The notes under the pieces are model-generated. The model saw only the letters and a program-made list of their open reading frames with translations. It did no database searches and was not told the DNA's origin. DNA of 64,000 bases, from assembly GCF_000003195.3 (NCBI RefSeq), contig NC_012873.2, forward strand, positions 17,670,010 to 17,734,009, read 5' to 3'. Below are positions 22,901-33,188 of this stretch, piece after piece (positions within the stretch are counted from its first letter, which is position 1; the number at the start of each line of letters is the position of its first letter). This stretch comes from Sorghum bicolor. Lineage: Eukaryota; Streptophyta; Magnoliopsida; Poales; Poaceae. A program made the translations under genes and the position numbers.

Positions 22901-23163
22901 AGGCTCTAAAAGGGATTCTGTTTGTCTCCGCGTTTATAGGATCGGTGGGATCCGAGTTTCCTAGTGGACCAAGGCATTGAAGATGGGGTTGATCGGTAGG
23001 AATAACGATTTTATCGGCCAAATCCTAGAAATTTTTGGGAGCGAAAAGAAGAACAAAAAGAAAAAGGATTCGGTAAGACAAATTGCGGATGAACAAGGGT
23101 ACAGTAAAAGTACAGGAGAAAGGATAGTACGCTGTCCTCAGGAACGACGAAGTTGATGGCCAT
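19945..23163 (-). pseudogene. Antisense gene of Tat-1: plant-mobile-domain-like protein, six exons
   Basis: Minus strand, convergent with pol. Exons by splice signals and comparison with the copy at 53122-56382: 23163-23131, 23024-21567, 21489-21289, 21202-20877, 20804-20716, 20640-19945. All five introns have GT...AG ends. Exon 2 is 1458 bp in both copies and resembles the plant mobile domain (FWSDTLDAFVFGHG; PTLADVLMLTGLDV; WWFINMWLSLH). Exon 4 is basic and Pro/Ser-rich. Exon 6 is a long coiled coil (about 200 residues) ending in QAQLNM. Breaks: TAG at 22157-22155, where the other copy has TCG, and exon 4 is 38 nt shorter than the other copy and carries stops. Antisense genes with this domain are known in Tat elements; their role is unknown. 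It could be taken for a host gene, but its place inside two element copies argues against that. Confidence 0.8.
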
Positions 23164-23710
23164 CTCCTCGCAGGAGAGAAGATCGAAAACTTGGGATTGG
23201 TTGGAGGAAGTTCTTGTTGAAGTTCTTGAGGCTCCCGAACAGTGCCGCCGCCAGGAAAGCAGAGTTGGGGCTGTAGAATGAAGCGATGGAGAAGGAGTAC
23301 CCGAGAAGGAAGTATTTATAGGACAAAACGGGCAAGGGCAAATTTGACTTATCTCTTCGCCGTATCCGTGAAATCCGAGGATACTCAGGTGGATATGGTA
23401 ACTGTTTGCACGGTAATCAAGGGATTGCACAGGTGATTTGACAGGAAGCAGTCATGATCTAGAGATATTTCACTATGCGGGATTTCTTGGTCGGTCCATC
23501 GGCAGTTCCCTCTAACGGTAATATTGCCGATGGGCGCACAAAGTGGAGGGATCCGGTTCGGAAGGTTGAGGAATTCGAGGAACCTGCAGGAGAATCGGGC
23601 CAAGGTTGTTCAGATTTAAACGGTCGGTTACCAAATTGGGAGAATTAATTGCGGAAAGGCATCATTACTGTAGAGAATTTCGGAGCATTAATGATTTCAT
23701 ACTCCGAAAT
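23164..23710 (-). promoter_or_regulatory. Promoter and leader of the Tat-1 antisense gene
   Basis: TATAAATA on the minus strand at 23320-23313, 150 bp before the ATG. The other copy has TATAAATA at 52965-52972, again 150 bp before its ATG. No other gene seen here. Confidence 0.6.
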
Positions 23711-23721
23711 TGGGGGGCATG
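23711..23721 (+). other. Polypurine tract of Tat-1
   Basis: TGGGGGGCATG precedes the 3' LTR start TGTTGACACC; the same tract is found inverted at 52565-52575. Confidence 0.75.
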
Positions 23722-24437
23722 TGTTGACACCGTTTTTGGACACGTACCCAGAGACCAGTAGAGTATAGATCGGCAGGTGGAGCAACGGTAACTAGCCTGC
23801 AGAAGAGTTACCGATGAGGATAGTTGCCGATGAAGAGACGATTGAATATGACTAAGTCCAGAGGTGGTGACGTGTTCTTGTCGATGCTCAATATTGGTAT
23901 TTGCCGATGGCTATAATAGGAAGACTACCGATGACTCTAAAGGGAAGCGTGGAGGTTGCCGATTGATCTATGGCGGTGTCCCAGTTGGTTACGAGGGGGT
24001 GGTTCTATGTTTTCCTTAGTTATTTAAAATCGTTTTGTATACGGATGCTGTTTAATTTGGAATTCGAGTCCTAGTCGTGTCTAATTGTAGCTCTTTGAGC
24101 AGGGTATAAATGTAGACCCTAGGGCCTTGTAATGAGATATCTATCAATCAATCAAACACAAGTTTTTACTCATATTCCAGCATCTACTTTTTCGACGACT
24201 TCGTCATATTTTCCTTTTTATTACGAGTTCTTAGGAGTTCGTCGACTTAAGCTCGGCGTATTCTCGAGTTCCGCATGAATACCTTTTGGCCGTGACATCC
24301 GGGCGCATCGCTGTTGTCGGGACCAAAGTATTCGAGTTATCACCTTTGCCGATAGTAAGGTCAAATCGGCTGGCACGCCTTAACGTTTAAATCGGGTATT
24401 AGCCCTTTGTGTTTGCAGATCAGCTTTTGCATCAATA
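23722..24437 (+). repeat. 3' LTR of Tat-1 (716 bp)
   Basis: Starts TGTTGACACC and ends TCAATA, where the 5' copy has TCAACA, so the terminal CA has become TA. Contains several GCCGAT/ATCGGC hexamers. Confidence 0.85.
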
Positions 24438-24808
24438 GGTTTTCCTTGATCCTTTAGGTCGGTGGAGCATGATCCGCGAAGTTGAACCTGATTGGTCCTC
24501 AGACCAGGGCGGGCGCCAAGGGGGGAGGGCGGGCGCCCTACCCCCGGGCCCGATCGGCCTCCCGTTCGTTCCCGTGGCTTCTGGACTCTTCTAGATGTTG
24601 GATAATTGCGGTGCACATTAATATCTCTATGTAAACCCGACGTGTGGGCCTTTCTTCCATAATTCCTGATAACCCCCTACAGAAATAGACAAACACCAAA
24701 ACTTGTGGAATTCTGTCAGATAAAACCCTAAGTCTGGATGTCGGTTGCATTTGGATCCTTTTCTTTGTTTATTTGCTGATTATATTTGAAACTTAAGGAC
24801 CGTCAATA
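24438..24808 (-). repeat. Athila-like LTR, 5'-terminal 371 bp (minus)
   Basis: Aligns with the LTR of element A from its tandem GC motif (24508-24543) to its start. On the minus strand it starts TATTGACGG instead of TGTTGACGG. Tat-1 inserted into it; the rest of this LTR must lie to the left of the window. ORF frames 24380-24750 here are LTR noise. Confidence 0.75.
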
Positions 24809-25343
24809 GCCGGCAAGCTACCGATGGCTAGGGGGTCATCCCAAGTAGGAGCAGCGCCAGCAGAAACAGCTGCAGGGCCTTTAACTGGCCAAGGCTCGGC
24901 ATCGGGAAGCCGAGCACCAAAGCACCGCCGACTTCCCCGAGTTGTTCGTGACGACGATGAAGAAGAAGAAGAAGATGCAGCCCGACCTTGATCCGCAAGC
25001 CCCGTAGCCGCCTGGACGTTGCCCCGGTAGGTGGTGGTCAGACCGCCGGGGATCCGCCCACTACACACGTCGAGCAGGCGCGCCCAAACAAGGCAGAAGC
25101 AGCTGTGGCGGCTGGCCGTGCCAGGCGGAGCGTCTTCACGGCGTCGCACAGGAGCTCCAACCTATAAGTAAAGAGAAAAACAACTACATTTTTCATGAAG
25201 TTAGAATTCCAGTATGTTACACTGATGGAATTTTGCAGCGCTGCCTCGGATGTTGACCCTAGCACCGCTTTGGGCTCAGTGCCATCTGAGCCGACCATCG
25301 CTGGCCAAACTGCCCGAGAGCAGTCTACTGCCAAGCTAGCTAG
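24809..25343 (+). pseudogene. Antisense gene remnant of a RIRE2-like Tat element, left part
   Basis: On the plus strand a decayed coding stretch runs from about 24880 (Arg-rich, then six acidic residues encoded by a GAA run near 24955-24976) with in-frame stops near 24990. It is followed by an intron-like AT-rich stretch ending TTTTGCAG at about 25238, and a new exon-like segment (SDVDPSTALGSVPSEP). That segment continues across the CRM-like insertion at 33189. No clear function; comparable Tat antisense genes encode mobile-domain and coiled-coil proteins. Confidence 0.55.
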
Positions 25344-26559
25344 TGATAGGTTACCGATATGGAATCGATACTAGGATGGCCCAATCTTCACGACAGTAGA
25401 TCAAAAGAACAAGGATAACTTGCTGTGAACAGCGGATAACTAGCTTTATACCTTACAAAGGTTGGATGCGACCAAGCGACGGGGAGAGAGGCACCGAAAC
25501 CACGAACACTTCGACTCGATCTCCGAACGACCACAGAACCACAATCCGGAACTAATCCACACAATATGGCACAGCCAAATGGAAGCCGTAGAGTGCGAAG
25601 TAGGGGAACCCAGAGGATTCACTTCACAAGTCTAAGAAGAACAAGGAAGAACAATGGTTGAGTAAGGCACTCAGCAGCGCGGCTGCAATATCATGTAGTT
25701 TATGAAAAGGATCAAAAGGTTCCTGATAGCTTAGAGGTAGGGGATATTTATACTAGGAACAACAATCCTAGATAGGTATGAAAAAAAATAGAGTTTCTGA
25801 GGGAACACAATGTGAAAGGACCCCTCGGAATGGATTCCGGAACTGGCTTCGCGTGACTGTTGGCCTCCATAGCAGTTTCCAATAAACTGACTATAAGTTT
25901 TTATTGGGAAGTCCAAATGACGAACCCTATCTTGGGTGTGAAACTAGACTCCAAGTGCTTTCCAGTAATGTATGCCATGCACCACGAAACATTGTAAATT
26001 GGTACGGTTTTGCACGGCAAGTTGTACCAACATTCTGTCACGACAGACTGTTGACCTTCTGAGCAGTCTGTACTAATTCTGGTCTGCAGGCAATATGGTG
26101 TATCAAAACTTGTCGCGACTAGATTCATTGAAATTTAGACTCGTCAAGCTTTCCAACAAGTGCTCATGGGCCTTCATAGCTTTCGTGAGTAAAAAGTTAT
26201 GAATATTTCTTTGCACTAGTCCGTTCTTGACTTCCACTGGTCCGTTTTTGACTCTCTGGTCCATTTTGTAGTGTCTTCTGGGACTTTCTCTGGTTCGTTC
26301 TTCATAGTCCGATTCATCCATCTCTTCTTCTATATACCTGAGTACAATCAAAGTACAACACTTAGGTAGCATATAATTCTCATTAATGTTAAAATGAATC
26401 AAACAAAGTAGCGCATGGACCTCTTGGTGTAGCTTCTTTGCACGACTACGTGTAACCGGTCCATCGTTGACTTGGGCTGGTGTCGGTGTAGGTAAAAGTT
26501 GAGTAGTTGTAGCTTGACTTGGAGCTTGTGACATCTTGCTTGCTGGCATGGTCATATCA
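25344..26559 (-). repeat. 3' LTR of the CRM-like element
   Basis: Near-identical to 31971-33188. Its first part on the minus strand is coding: it encodes the end of the integrase frame (MTMPASKMSQ, TRSRAKKL, NINENYMLPKCC). Confidence 0.9.
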
Positions 26560-27647
26560 TCCTCCCCTTCTTGAAAAGGAGTCGTCCTCGACTCGTCCAA
26601 TCCAAAGAAAGGAGATAAATCGACAACATTGAAGCTTGTACTAACACCATACGTACTTGGGAGATCAATTTCATATGCATTGTCATTGATCTTGCGAAGC
26701 ACTTTGAATGGGCCATCAGCTCGGGGTTGTAGCTTGCTCTTGCGTTGTTCAAGAAAGCGATCCTTGCGCAAGTGCACCCAAACTAAGTCTCCCGGTTCAA
26801 ATAATATCTTCTTACGACCCTTGTTGGCGCGCTTCTCATATAACTTGGTCATCTTCTCAATGTTTGCTTTAGCTCGATCATGAAGCTTCTTGACAATTTC
26901 TGCTCGCTTGCTTGCATCAAAGTTCATACGTTTCTGCATAGGCAAAGGCAAAAGATCGATGGGAGCAGTAGGTTTGAACCCATAGACAATCTCAAATGGA
27001 CAAAATTTTGTGGTCGAATGTACTGCCCTGTTGTATGCAAACTCCACATGAGGCAAGCTTTCTTCCCACAATTTCATATTCTTCTTTAGGACAGCTCGCA
27101 GCAATGTTAACAGTGTGCGGTTCACAACTTCGGTTTGTCCATCCGTTTGAGGATGACACGTTGTGGAGAACAGCAGCCTTGTCCCTAGTTTTCCCCACAA
27201 GGTTTTCCAAAAGTAGCTAAAAAACTTGGTGTCACGATTAGACACGATGGTACGTGGCACTCCATGTAGACGCACAATTTCTCTAAAAAACAATTCAGCA
27301 ATGTGCGAAGCATCATCGCTCTTATGACAGGGAATAAAGTGTGCCATTTTGCTAAAACTATCAACCACAACAAATATGGAATCCTTTCCCCTCTTGGTTC
27401 GTGGTAAACCAAGGACAAAGTCCATACAAATTTCCTCCCAAGGTACACTAGGAATAGGTAGAGGAGTGTATAAACCATGAGGGTTCAAACGGGACTTAGC
27501 TTTATGGCAGGTTTTACAGCAAAGAACATGCCTCTCCACATCTCTTCTCATCTTAGGCCAAAAGAAATGGTCAGTCAGCACTTGTTCTATTTTCTTTGCA
27601 CCAAAATGGCCCATAAGTCCTCCTGCATGAGCTTCTTGCACTAGCAA
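26103..27647 (-). pseudogene. Integrase and C-terminal extension of the CRM-like Pol
   Basis: 514-codon open frame without a proper start: it is the tail of Pol after a frameshift between 27650 and 27800. HHCC zinc region (CCKTCH), first catalytic Asp in MDFVLGLP. The second is replaced: SNRD at 27242-27231 instead of SDRD. Glu in DGQTEVVNRT is present. Beyond 26559 the frame enters the LTR for about 450 nt with the TRSRAKK motif. This is the arrangement known for CRM elements, where a C-terminal motif helps targeting to centromeres. The copy cannot integrate because of the Asp change. Confidence 0.85.
26560..26573 (-). other. Polypurine tract of the CRM-like element
   Basis: On the minus strand AAGAAGGGGAGGA directly precedes the LTR start TGATATGACC. 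The tract lies inside the pol frame. Confidence 0.7.
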
Positions 27648-27799
27648 AATGCGAATAGAGCAATCTGGAATGCAAAGTTTATTAGCTCGAAATTAAAAAA
27701 CCCTCAAGCAAATGGAATTTTCCCGTCCTTTGCTGCCACAACACTTGGAATATGGTTCAACAAAATATGAATCCTTAACATATAATTCTTTTATACTTT

Positions 27800-29402
27800 C
27801 TAATCCAAGAATTTTAGTATCAAGTCGTGAAAGCAAAGTATGACGTCGAGAGCATCAGCTACAATGTTATCTTTCCCTTTCTTGTACTTGACAACATAAG
27901 GAAAAGACTCAATGAACTCAGTCCATTTTGCATGCCTTCGGTTCAGATTTAGTTGGCCTTTAAGATGTTTCAAACATTCATGGTCTGAATGTATCACAAA
28001 TTCTTTAGGCAAAAGGTAGTGTTGCCAAGTTTCCAAACTCCTAACAAGAGCATATAATTCTTTATCATAAACTGAGTAATTCAGAGTTAGACCACTTAGC
28101 TTTTCACTGAAGTATGCAATCGGCCTCCTTTCTTGCATGAGAACGCCACCAATTCCTACACCACTTGCATCACATTCAATTCAAATGTCTTACCAAAATC
28201 TAGAAGTGCAAGAAGTGGGGCTATTGTCAACTTCATTTTCAGTTCTTCAAATGCCTTCTCTTGTGCTTCTCCCCATTTAAAAGGCACTCCTTTCTTTGTC
28301 AACTCATTGATTGGAGCAGCAATGGTGCTAAAATCTTTCACAATTCACCGGTAGAAACCAGCAAGTCCAAGGAAGCTACGCACTTGGCTTGCATTTTGTG
28401 GAGGCATCCACTCACGAACAGCTTGGATCTTATCCTCATCCACGTCCACACCATGTCCTGAAACAACAAAGCCAAGAAAGACTACCTTGTTGGTGCAAAA
28501 TGTGCACTTGTCAAGGTTAGCATACAGTTTTTGCTCACGTAGGACAGCAAGCACAATTTGGATATGTTCAACATGTTTGTCAGAGACTTGTTGTAAATTA
28601 ATATATTATCAAAGTAAACCACAACAAACTTGCTAACGAAAGATCTAAGCACATGATTCATCAATCTCATAAAGGTACTTGGTGCATTAGTCAATCCAAA
28701 GGGCATTACCAACCATTCATACAACCCGAACATGGTTTTAAAAGCTGTTTTCCACTCATCTCCTTCTCTCATTCATATTTGGTGATAGCCAGTTCTCAAG
28801 TCAATTTTAGTGAAAATTGTTGCACCACTAAGTTCATCAAGCATATCATCAAGTCTAGGAATGGGATGCCTATATCTTACTGTGATGTTATTAATAGCTC
28901 TACAGTCAACACACATTCTCCATGAACCATCTTTTTTAGGAACTAAAAGAACAGGGACTGCACAAGGTGAAAGACTTTCTTGCACATACCCTTTTCTCAT
29001 CAATTCTTCCACTTGTTGATGAATTTCTTTTGTTTCCTCTAGATTGGTGCGGTATGCAGCTCGGTTTGGAAGTGAAGCACCGGGAACAAGGTCAATTTGA
29101 TGTTCAATTCCTCTCTTAGGTGGCAGCCCTGGTGGTACCTCTTCTAGAAAGACATCCTCATATTCCTGTAACACATTAAAAATAACACTTGGCAAAGTAG
29201 AGGATAAGTCGATAGTGGAAAGAAAATTTTCCTTGTAGAGGAGTACAAAGAATGTGGCATTGGGTTCACTCAATTCTTTTAAATCCCCCTTCCTAGCCAT
29301 CATAACTAATCCCTCTTTTCCCTTTGTCTTGGTTGTTTGTGGCTGTGGGGTTTTATTTGGCACTGGAAACACTCCCTCACTATTTTTGTGGGTCACTCGC
29401 AA
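27800..29402 (-). pseudogene. Reverse transcriptase and RNase H of the CRM-like Pol, fragmented
   Basis: 29402-28773 carries the Pol N-terminus and RT start (GIEHQIDLVPG, WRMCVDCRAIN). 28772-28482 carries [15 protein letters not shown] and a palm motif that reads YFDN instead of YFDD. After a frameshift near 28480-28550, 28554-28156 carries FLGLAGFYR and the connection, with one stop. After another shift near 28175, 28138-27800 carries RNase H ([20 protein letters not shown]). Three frames and an active-site loss: a dead copy. Confidence 0.85.
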
Positions 29403-29480
29403 GTGGTTCTCGCTCTCTCGCTATTTTCTTTTTAGATCATCGTTCAAAATATCCTCCGGTGTCAAAGGGAGCAAAGAAAT

Positions 29481-30446
29481 TCACTCTCCTTTGTACATGA
29501 AAGCCAGCTTGTTGGTTCTTCCAAAGATCTGAACATCACGTTCATATAACCATGGTCTTTCTAGCAGCAGTTGGCATGCTTGCATAGGCACCACATCACA
29601 ATCCACATGATCATTATACCTCCCAATAGAGAAAGGAACTGTCACAACATGGCTCACACGCAGCATGCCACAATGACTCAGCCACTGCATCTTGTATGGA
29701 TTAGGATGACGCCTTTGTTTTAGCTCCATTCTATCAACCAATTCTTGGCTAGCAATATTGTTGCAGCTTCCATTGTCAACAATAATTCTACATAGCTTCT
29801 CTTTGATCATGCCTCGAGTGTGGAAAAGATTGTGTTGCTGCCCATTCTCTTCCTTTGTAGTAGTAACACTAAGCACACGAAGAGAAATAAAGCAGTTGTT
29901 ATCACCTTCATCGGGTTGGATCTCATTATCATTGTTTTTACGATCCTCATCATATCTTGGATCTTCTTCCTCACGATTACTTTCAGATTCCCATTCACCA
30001 TTCTCATTCACAATCATGGTCCTCCTGCTGGGACATTGTGCAGCAATATGTCCACGACCATGGCACTTGTGGCACACAATTTCTCTACTACGTGCAGAGG
30101 AAGTAGTAGCTGAGGAAGCAACAGTTGGGGCCGCTGCACTTGTAGCAGGATGCTGCTGATTTCCAGGAGACGATGTTGTAGAAACCACCATCTTTGAAGG
30201 AGCATTAGATGAAGAGGGTCTAGTTGTAGCACCTTGGGACCGTCCTCCACCAAAAGAAGTGCTGGACTGCTGCTTACGCCATGGGGCTGCAATAGAATGA
30301 CTTGCATAAGATTTTCCACGTGTCTCTTGCTGAAATTTTCTTTCAGTACGCATAGCTTGATCAACAAGATCTTGCAAAGTATGGTATGGAAACATCTCAG
30401 CAAAACCAGCAATTTCCTCATTGAGACCACCCAAAAATCTTGCCAT
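29481..30446 (-). pseudogene. Gag C-terminus with zinc knuckle and protease of the CRM-like element
   Basis: 321-codon frame in the same phase as the upstream gag frame, but separated from it by stops. Contains the gag C-terminal helix region (MARFLGGLNEEI), a Ser/Thr-rich linker and the CCHC knuckle CHKCHGRGHIAAQC (about 30033-30074). A protease-like region follows with IIVDNGSCNNIAS and LLLERPWLYERDV. The protease reads DNGS where related elements have DSGS, DPGS or DGGS. It ends at a stop at 29481. Confidence 0.8.
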
Positions 30447-30587
30447 TTTTTACTCTAGATCCTCTCTAATTCCAGTCCGCACTAACAGCAGCTCCATCTC
30501 CTTATAATACTCATCAACTGATCCTTTTCCTTGCTTCAACATTTGTAACCTATTATGAAGGTCACGCTGGTAGCTTGATGGTACAAA

Positions 30588-31311
30588 TCACCTTCTCATC
30601 ACTTGCTTCATCTCTTCCCATGTGCTAATATGTTCACGGCCCAACACAAGTTGATTCTCTTGTATCTGATTCCACCAAGTCAGAGCATAACCAGAGAATT
30701 CCACTGAAGCAAGATTGACACACCTCTGATCAGAGAGATTATGCACTCTAAAAATTTGATCACACTGCTCAGCCCACTCAAGATATGCATCTACATCCTC
30801 TCTTCTAGTGAATTTTGGGATACGCAACTTGACACGAGCAATGCTGTCCGGATCTTCCCTATTACGACGACCAAGATGATGCTCTCTATCTCCATGATCA
30901 GCATTGCCGCCGATGATCATGGCGCCACCTAAGCAGCCCATCATTGGTAAAGGGATTCTCATCAGACCCCTCTTCGTGATCAAAGTTATCAAATTCTTCA
31001 TCATCAAAATGAACGCGATGGCCACGACCACGTCCATGAGCTCGTCCTCCATCTTGGCCATGATGACCAGCCCACCTGCCACCACCACAACCATCTCTGA
31101 AACGGTCATGTCCTCCATTAGAATTTTCAGCACCAGATTCATCAGATTTATGCCGAGGAGCCCTCCGCCCATCTGCAGGTATGCGTGCATCAAGCATCCT
31201 CTCCATGGCCTGCAAGAGTGAGTCTGCCATTTGGCACAACTCAGACCGTGCAACAGGGGCTTCTCCTTCTCCATGACGATTACCATGAATACTTGAGTTG
31301 GATCCTATCAT
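30588..31311 (-). pseudogene. Gag N-terminal part of the CRM-like element
   Basis: The frame from 31311 (MIGSNSSIHGNRHGEGEAP, then His/Gly/Arg/Asp-rich) shifts near 30930 into the frame containing DSIARVKLRIPKFTRREDVDAYLEWAEQCD and YALTWWNQIQ, a typical gag core. Gag is expected to form the RNA-packaging particle. The order along the minus strand is gag core, zinc knuckle, protease, RT, RNase H, integrase. Confidence 0.8.
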
Positions 31312-31956
31312 GTTAGCACTAAAGCAAAATATAGTGGAATGGGCAAATTTGTGGAATCACACAACCTGACCTCTTACTTACCAATGCTCTTTCCTGTTCT
31401 CAAGGACGTTGAATTGTGCTAGTGTAGCAGCTCAACAGAAGTGATTCCGGGGTCGCAAGGATTACGAGTCGAAAGTCTTGGTTTCAGTTTTGGGTGGAGC
31501 TATAGGTGGCTAAACAAGGGAGGCTACAATACTGAAAATCAAGTGATTTGATGTGCTCAAAAGATATAATGTTGCTGGTATATAAATCACCAAGAATCTA
31601 AATATGTAAACTGAATTTTTCAATAAGCAAACCGCAATACAACCCCTTTCCTCTTCTTCTACTTTTTCTGCTATTTCTCTTTTCTTTTCTCTAATTTTTT
31701 TTCTCTGATTTTTTTTGAACTCTCTTTTTTTACTAACAGGGTGCAGATAACAAATGAAACACAACACAATATATGTAAAGAGGGTGACTAGCAACTTGAT
31801 GAACACAAAACACAAGATAACAGTACCGTCAAAGGGCTCTAGGATTTTTTTGTGGCTTTTTGAGTGGACTATAGGTGATGAACAAAACAGTGACAAATGA
31901 AAGATAAACTAAAGGTAGATATGTGGATGATTGTGAGACCTACCGTGACAACGAAA
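31312..31956 (-). other. Leader of the CRM-like element
   Basis: 645 bp between primer site and gag; A/T-rich with pyrimidine runs at 31650-31740. I see no gene in it. Confidence 0.5.
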
Positions 31957-31968
31957 GCTTTTATACCA
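31957..31968 (-). other. Primer-binding site of the CRM-like element
   Basis: Minus strand TGGTATAAAAGC, two bases from the LTR; 10 of 12 bases agree with the tRNA-Met site TGGTATCAGAGC. Confidence 0.65.
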
Positions 31969-31970
31969 GT

Positions 31971-33188
31971 TGATAGGTTACCGATATGGAATCGATACTA
32001 GGGTGGCCCGATCTTCACGACAGTAGATCAAAAGAACAAGGATAACTTTCTACGAACAAAGGATAACTAGCTTTATACCTAACAAAGGTTGGATGCGACC
32101 AAGCGACGAGGAGAGAGGCACCGAAACCACGACGACTTCGAATCGATCTTCAAACGACCGTAGAACCACAATCCGGAACTAATCCACACAATACGACGCA
32201 GCCGAACGGAAGCCGTAGAGCATGAAGTAGGGGAACCCAGAGGATTCACTTCACAAGTCCAAGAAGAACAAGGAAGAACAACGGTTGAGTAAGGCACTCA
32301 GTAGCGCGGCTACAATATCATGTAGTTTATCAAAATGATCAAAAGGTTCCTAATAGCTTAGAGGTAGGGGATATTTATACTAGGATCAACCCTCCTAGAT
32401 AGGTATGAAAACGAAATAGAGTTTCTGAGGGAACACAATGTGAAAGGACCCCTCGGAATGGATTCCCGAACTGGCTTCGCGTCACTGTTGGCCTCCATAG
32501 CAGTTTCCAATAAACTGACCATAACTTTTTATTGGAAGTCCAAATGACGAACCGTGTCTTGGGTGTGAAACTAGACTCCAAGTGCTTTTCCAGCAATGTA
32601 TGTCATGCACCACGAAACGTTGTAAATTGGTACAGTTTTGCACGGCAAGTTGTACCAACATTCTGTCACGACAGACTGTTGACATTCTGAGCAGTCTGTA
32701 CTAATTCTGGTCTGCAGGTAATATGGTGTATCCCAACTGGTCGCCACTAGAATCATTGTAAAGTAGACTCGACAAGATTTCCAACAAGTCCTCATGGGCC
32801 TTCATAGCTTTCGTGAGTAAAACGTTATGAAGATTTCTTTGCACTGGTCCGTTCTTGTCTTCCATTGGTCCGTTTTTGAATCTTCTAGTCCATTTTGTAG
32901 TGTCTTCTGGGACTTGCACTGGCTCATTCTTCAGAGTCCGATTCATCCTTATCTTCTTCTATATACCTGAGTACACTCAAGGTACAACACTTAGGTAGTG
33001 TATAATTCTCATTAATGTTAAAATGAATCTCAGAAAGTAGCGCGTGGATCTCTTGTTGTAGCTTCTTTGCACGACTACGTGTAACCGGTCCATCGATGAC
33101 TTGGGCTGGTGTCGGTGTAGGTAAAAGTTGAGTGGTTGTAGCTTGACTTGCAGCTTGTGACATCTTGCTTGCTGGCATGGTCATATCA
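31971..33188 (-). repeat. 5' LTR of the CRM-like element
   Basis: Copy of 25344-26559 with scattered substitutions. The ORF 32924-33421 crosses from here into the flanking Tat gene by chance. Confidence 0.9.

Larger units (their letters stand above)
16487..24437 (+). mobile_element. Tat-clade element Tat-1, plus strand, 5' end lost off window
   Basis: Partial 5' LTR (16487-17043), decayed pol with two RNase H domains (17044-19795), a convergent antisense gene (23163-19945), polypurine tract and 3' LTR (23722-24437). The first ~160 bp of the 5' LTR are missing because element A inserted there. Primer site, gag, protease and the start of reverse transcriptase are deleted. A second copy of the family lies at 51848-56628. 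The whole element is saturated with ATCGGC/GCCGAT. Confidence 0.88.
25344..33188 (-). mobile_element. CRM-like chromovirus, minus strand, both LTRs, inactivated
   Basis: 7845 bp with 1216-bp and 1218-bp LTRs (TGATAT...CTATCA on the minus strand). Met-type primer site at 31957-31968 and purine tract at 26560-26573. Flanks GCTAG (25339-25343) and TCTAG (33189-33193) agree at 4 of 5 bases, a likely target duplication. Gag and pol are broken by at least four frameshifts and several stops. The pol reading frame runs on into the 3' LTR, as in centromeric CRM elements. It inserted into the antisense gene of the RIRE2-like element. Confidence 0.88.

Noticed and set aside
19945..23163. Antisense mobile-domain gene as a captured host gene
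   Set aside because: Two copies with the same exon layout sit at the same place in two Tat elements, and antisense genes of this type are known in Tat elements; it is element-borne now, whatever its origin.
24793..25334. Two minus-strand ORFs (118 and 98 codons)
   Set aside because: They are antisense to the decayed Tat exon; Ser runs come from the GAA repeat on the other strand.
29758..30159. 133-codon plus ORF opposite the CRM-like gag
   Set aside because: Shadow of the gag zinc-knuckle frame.
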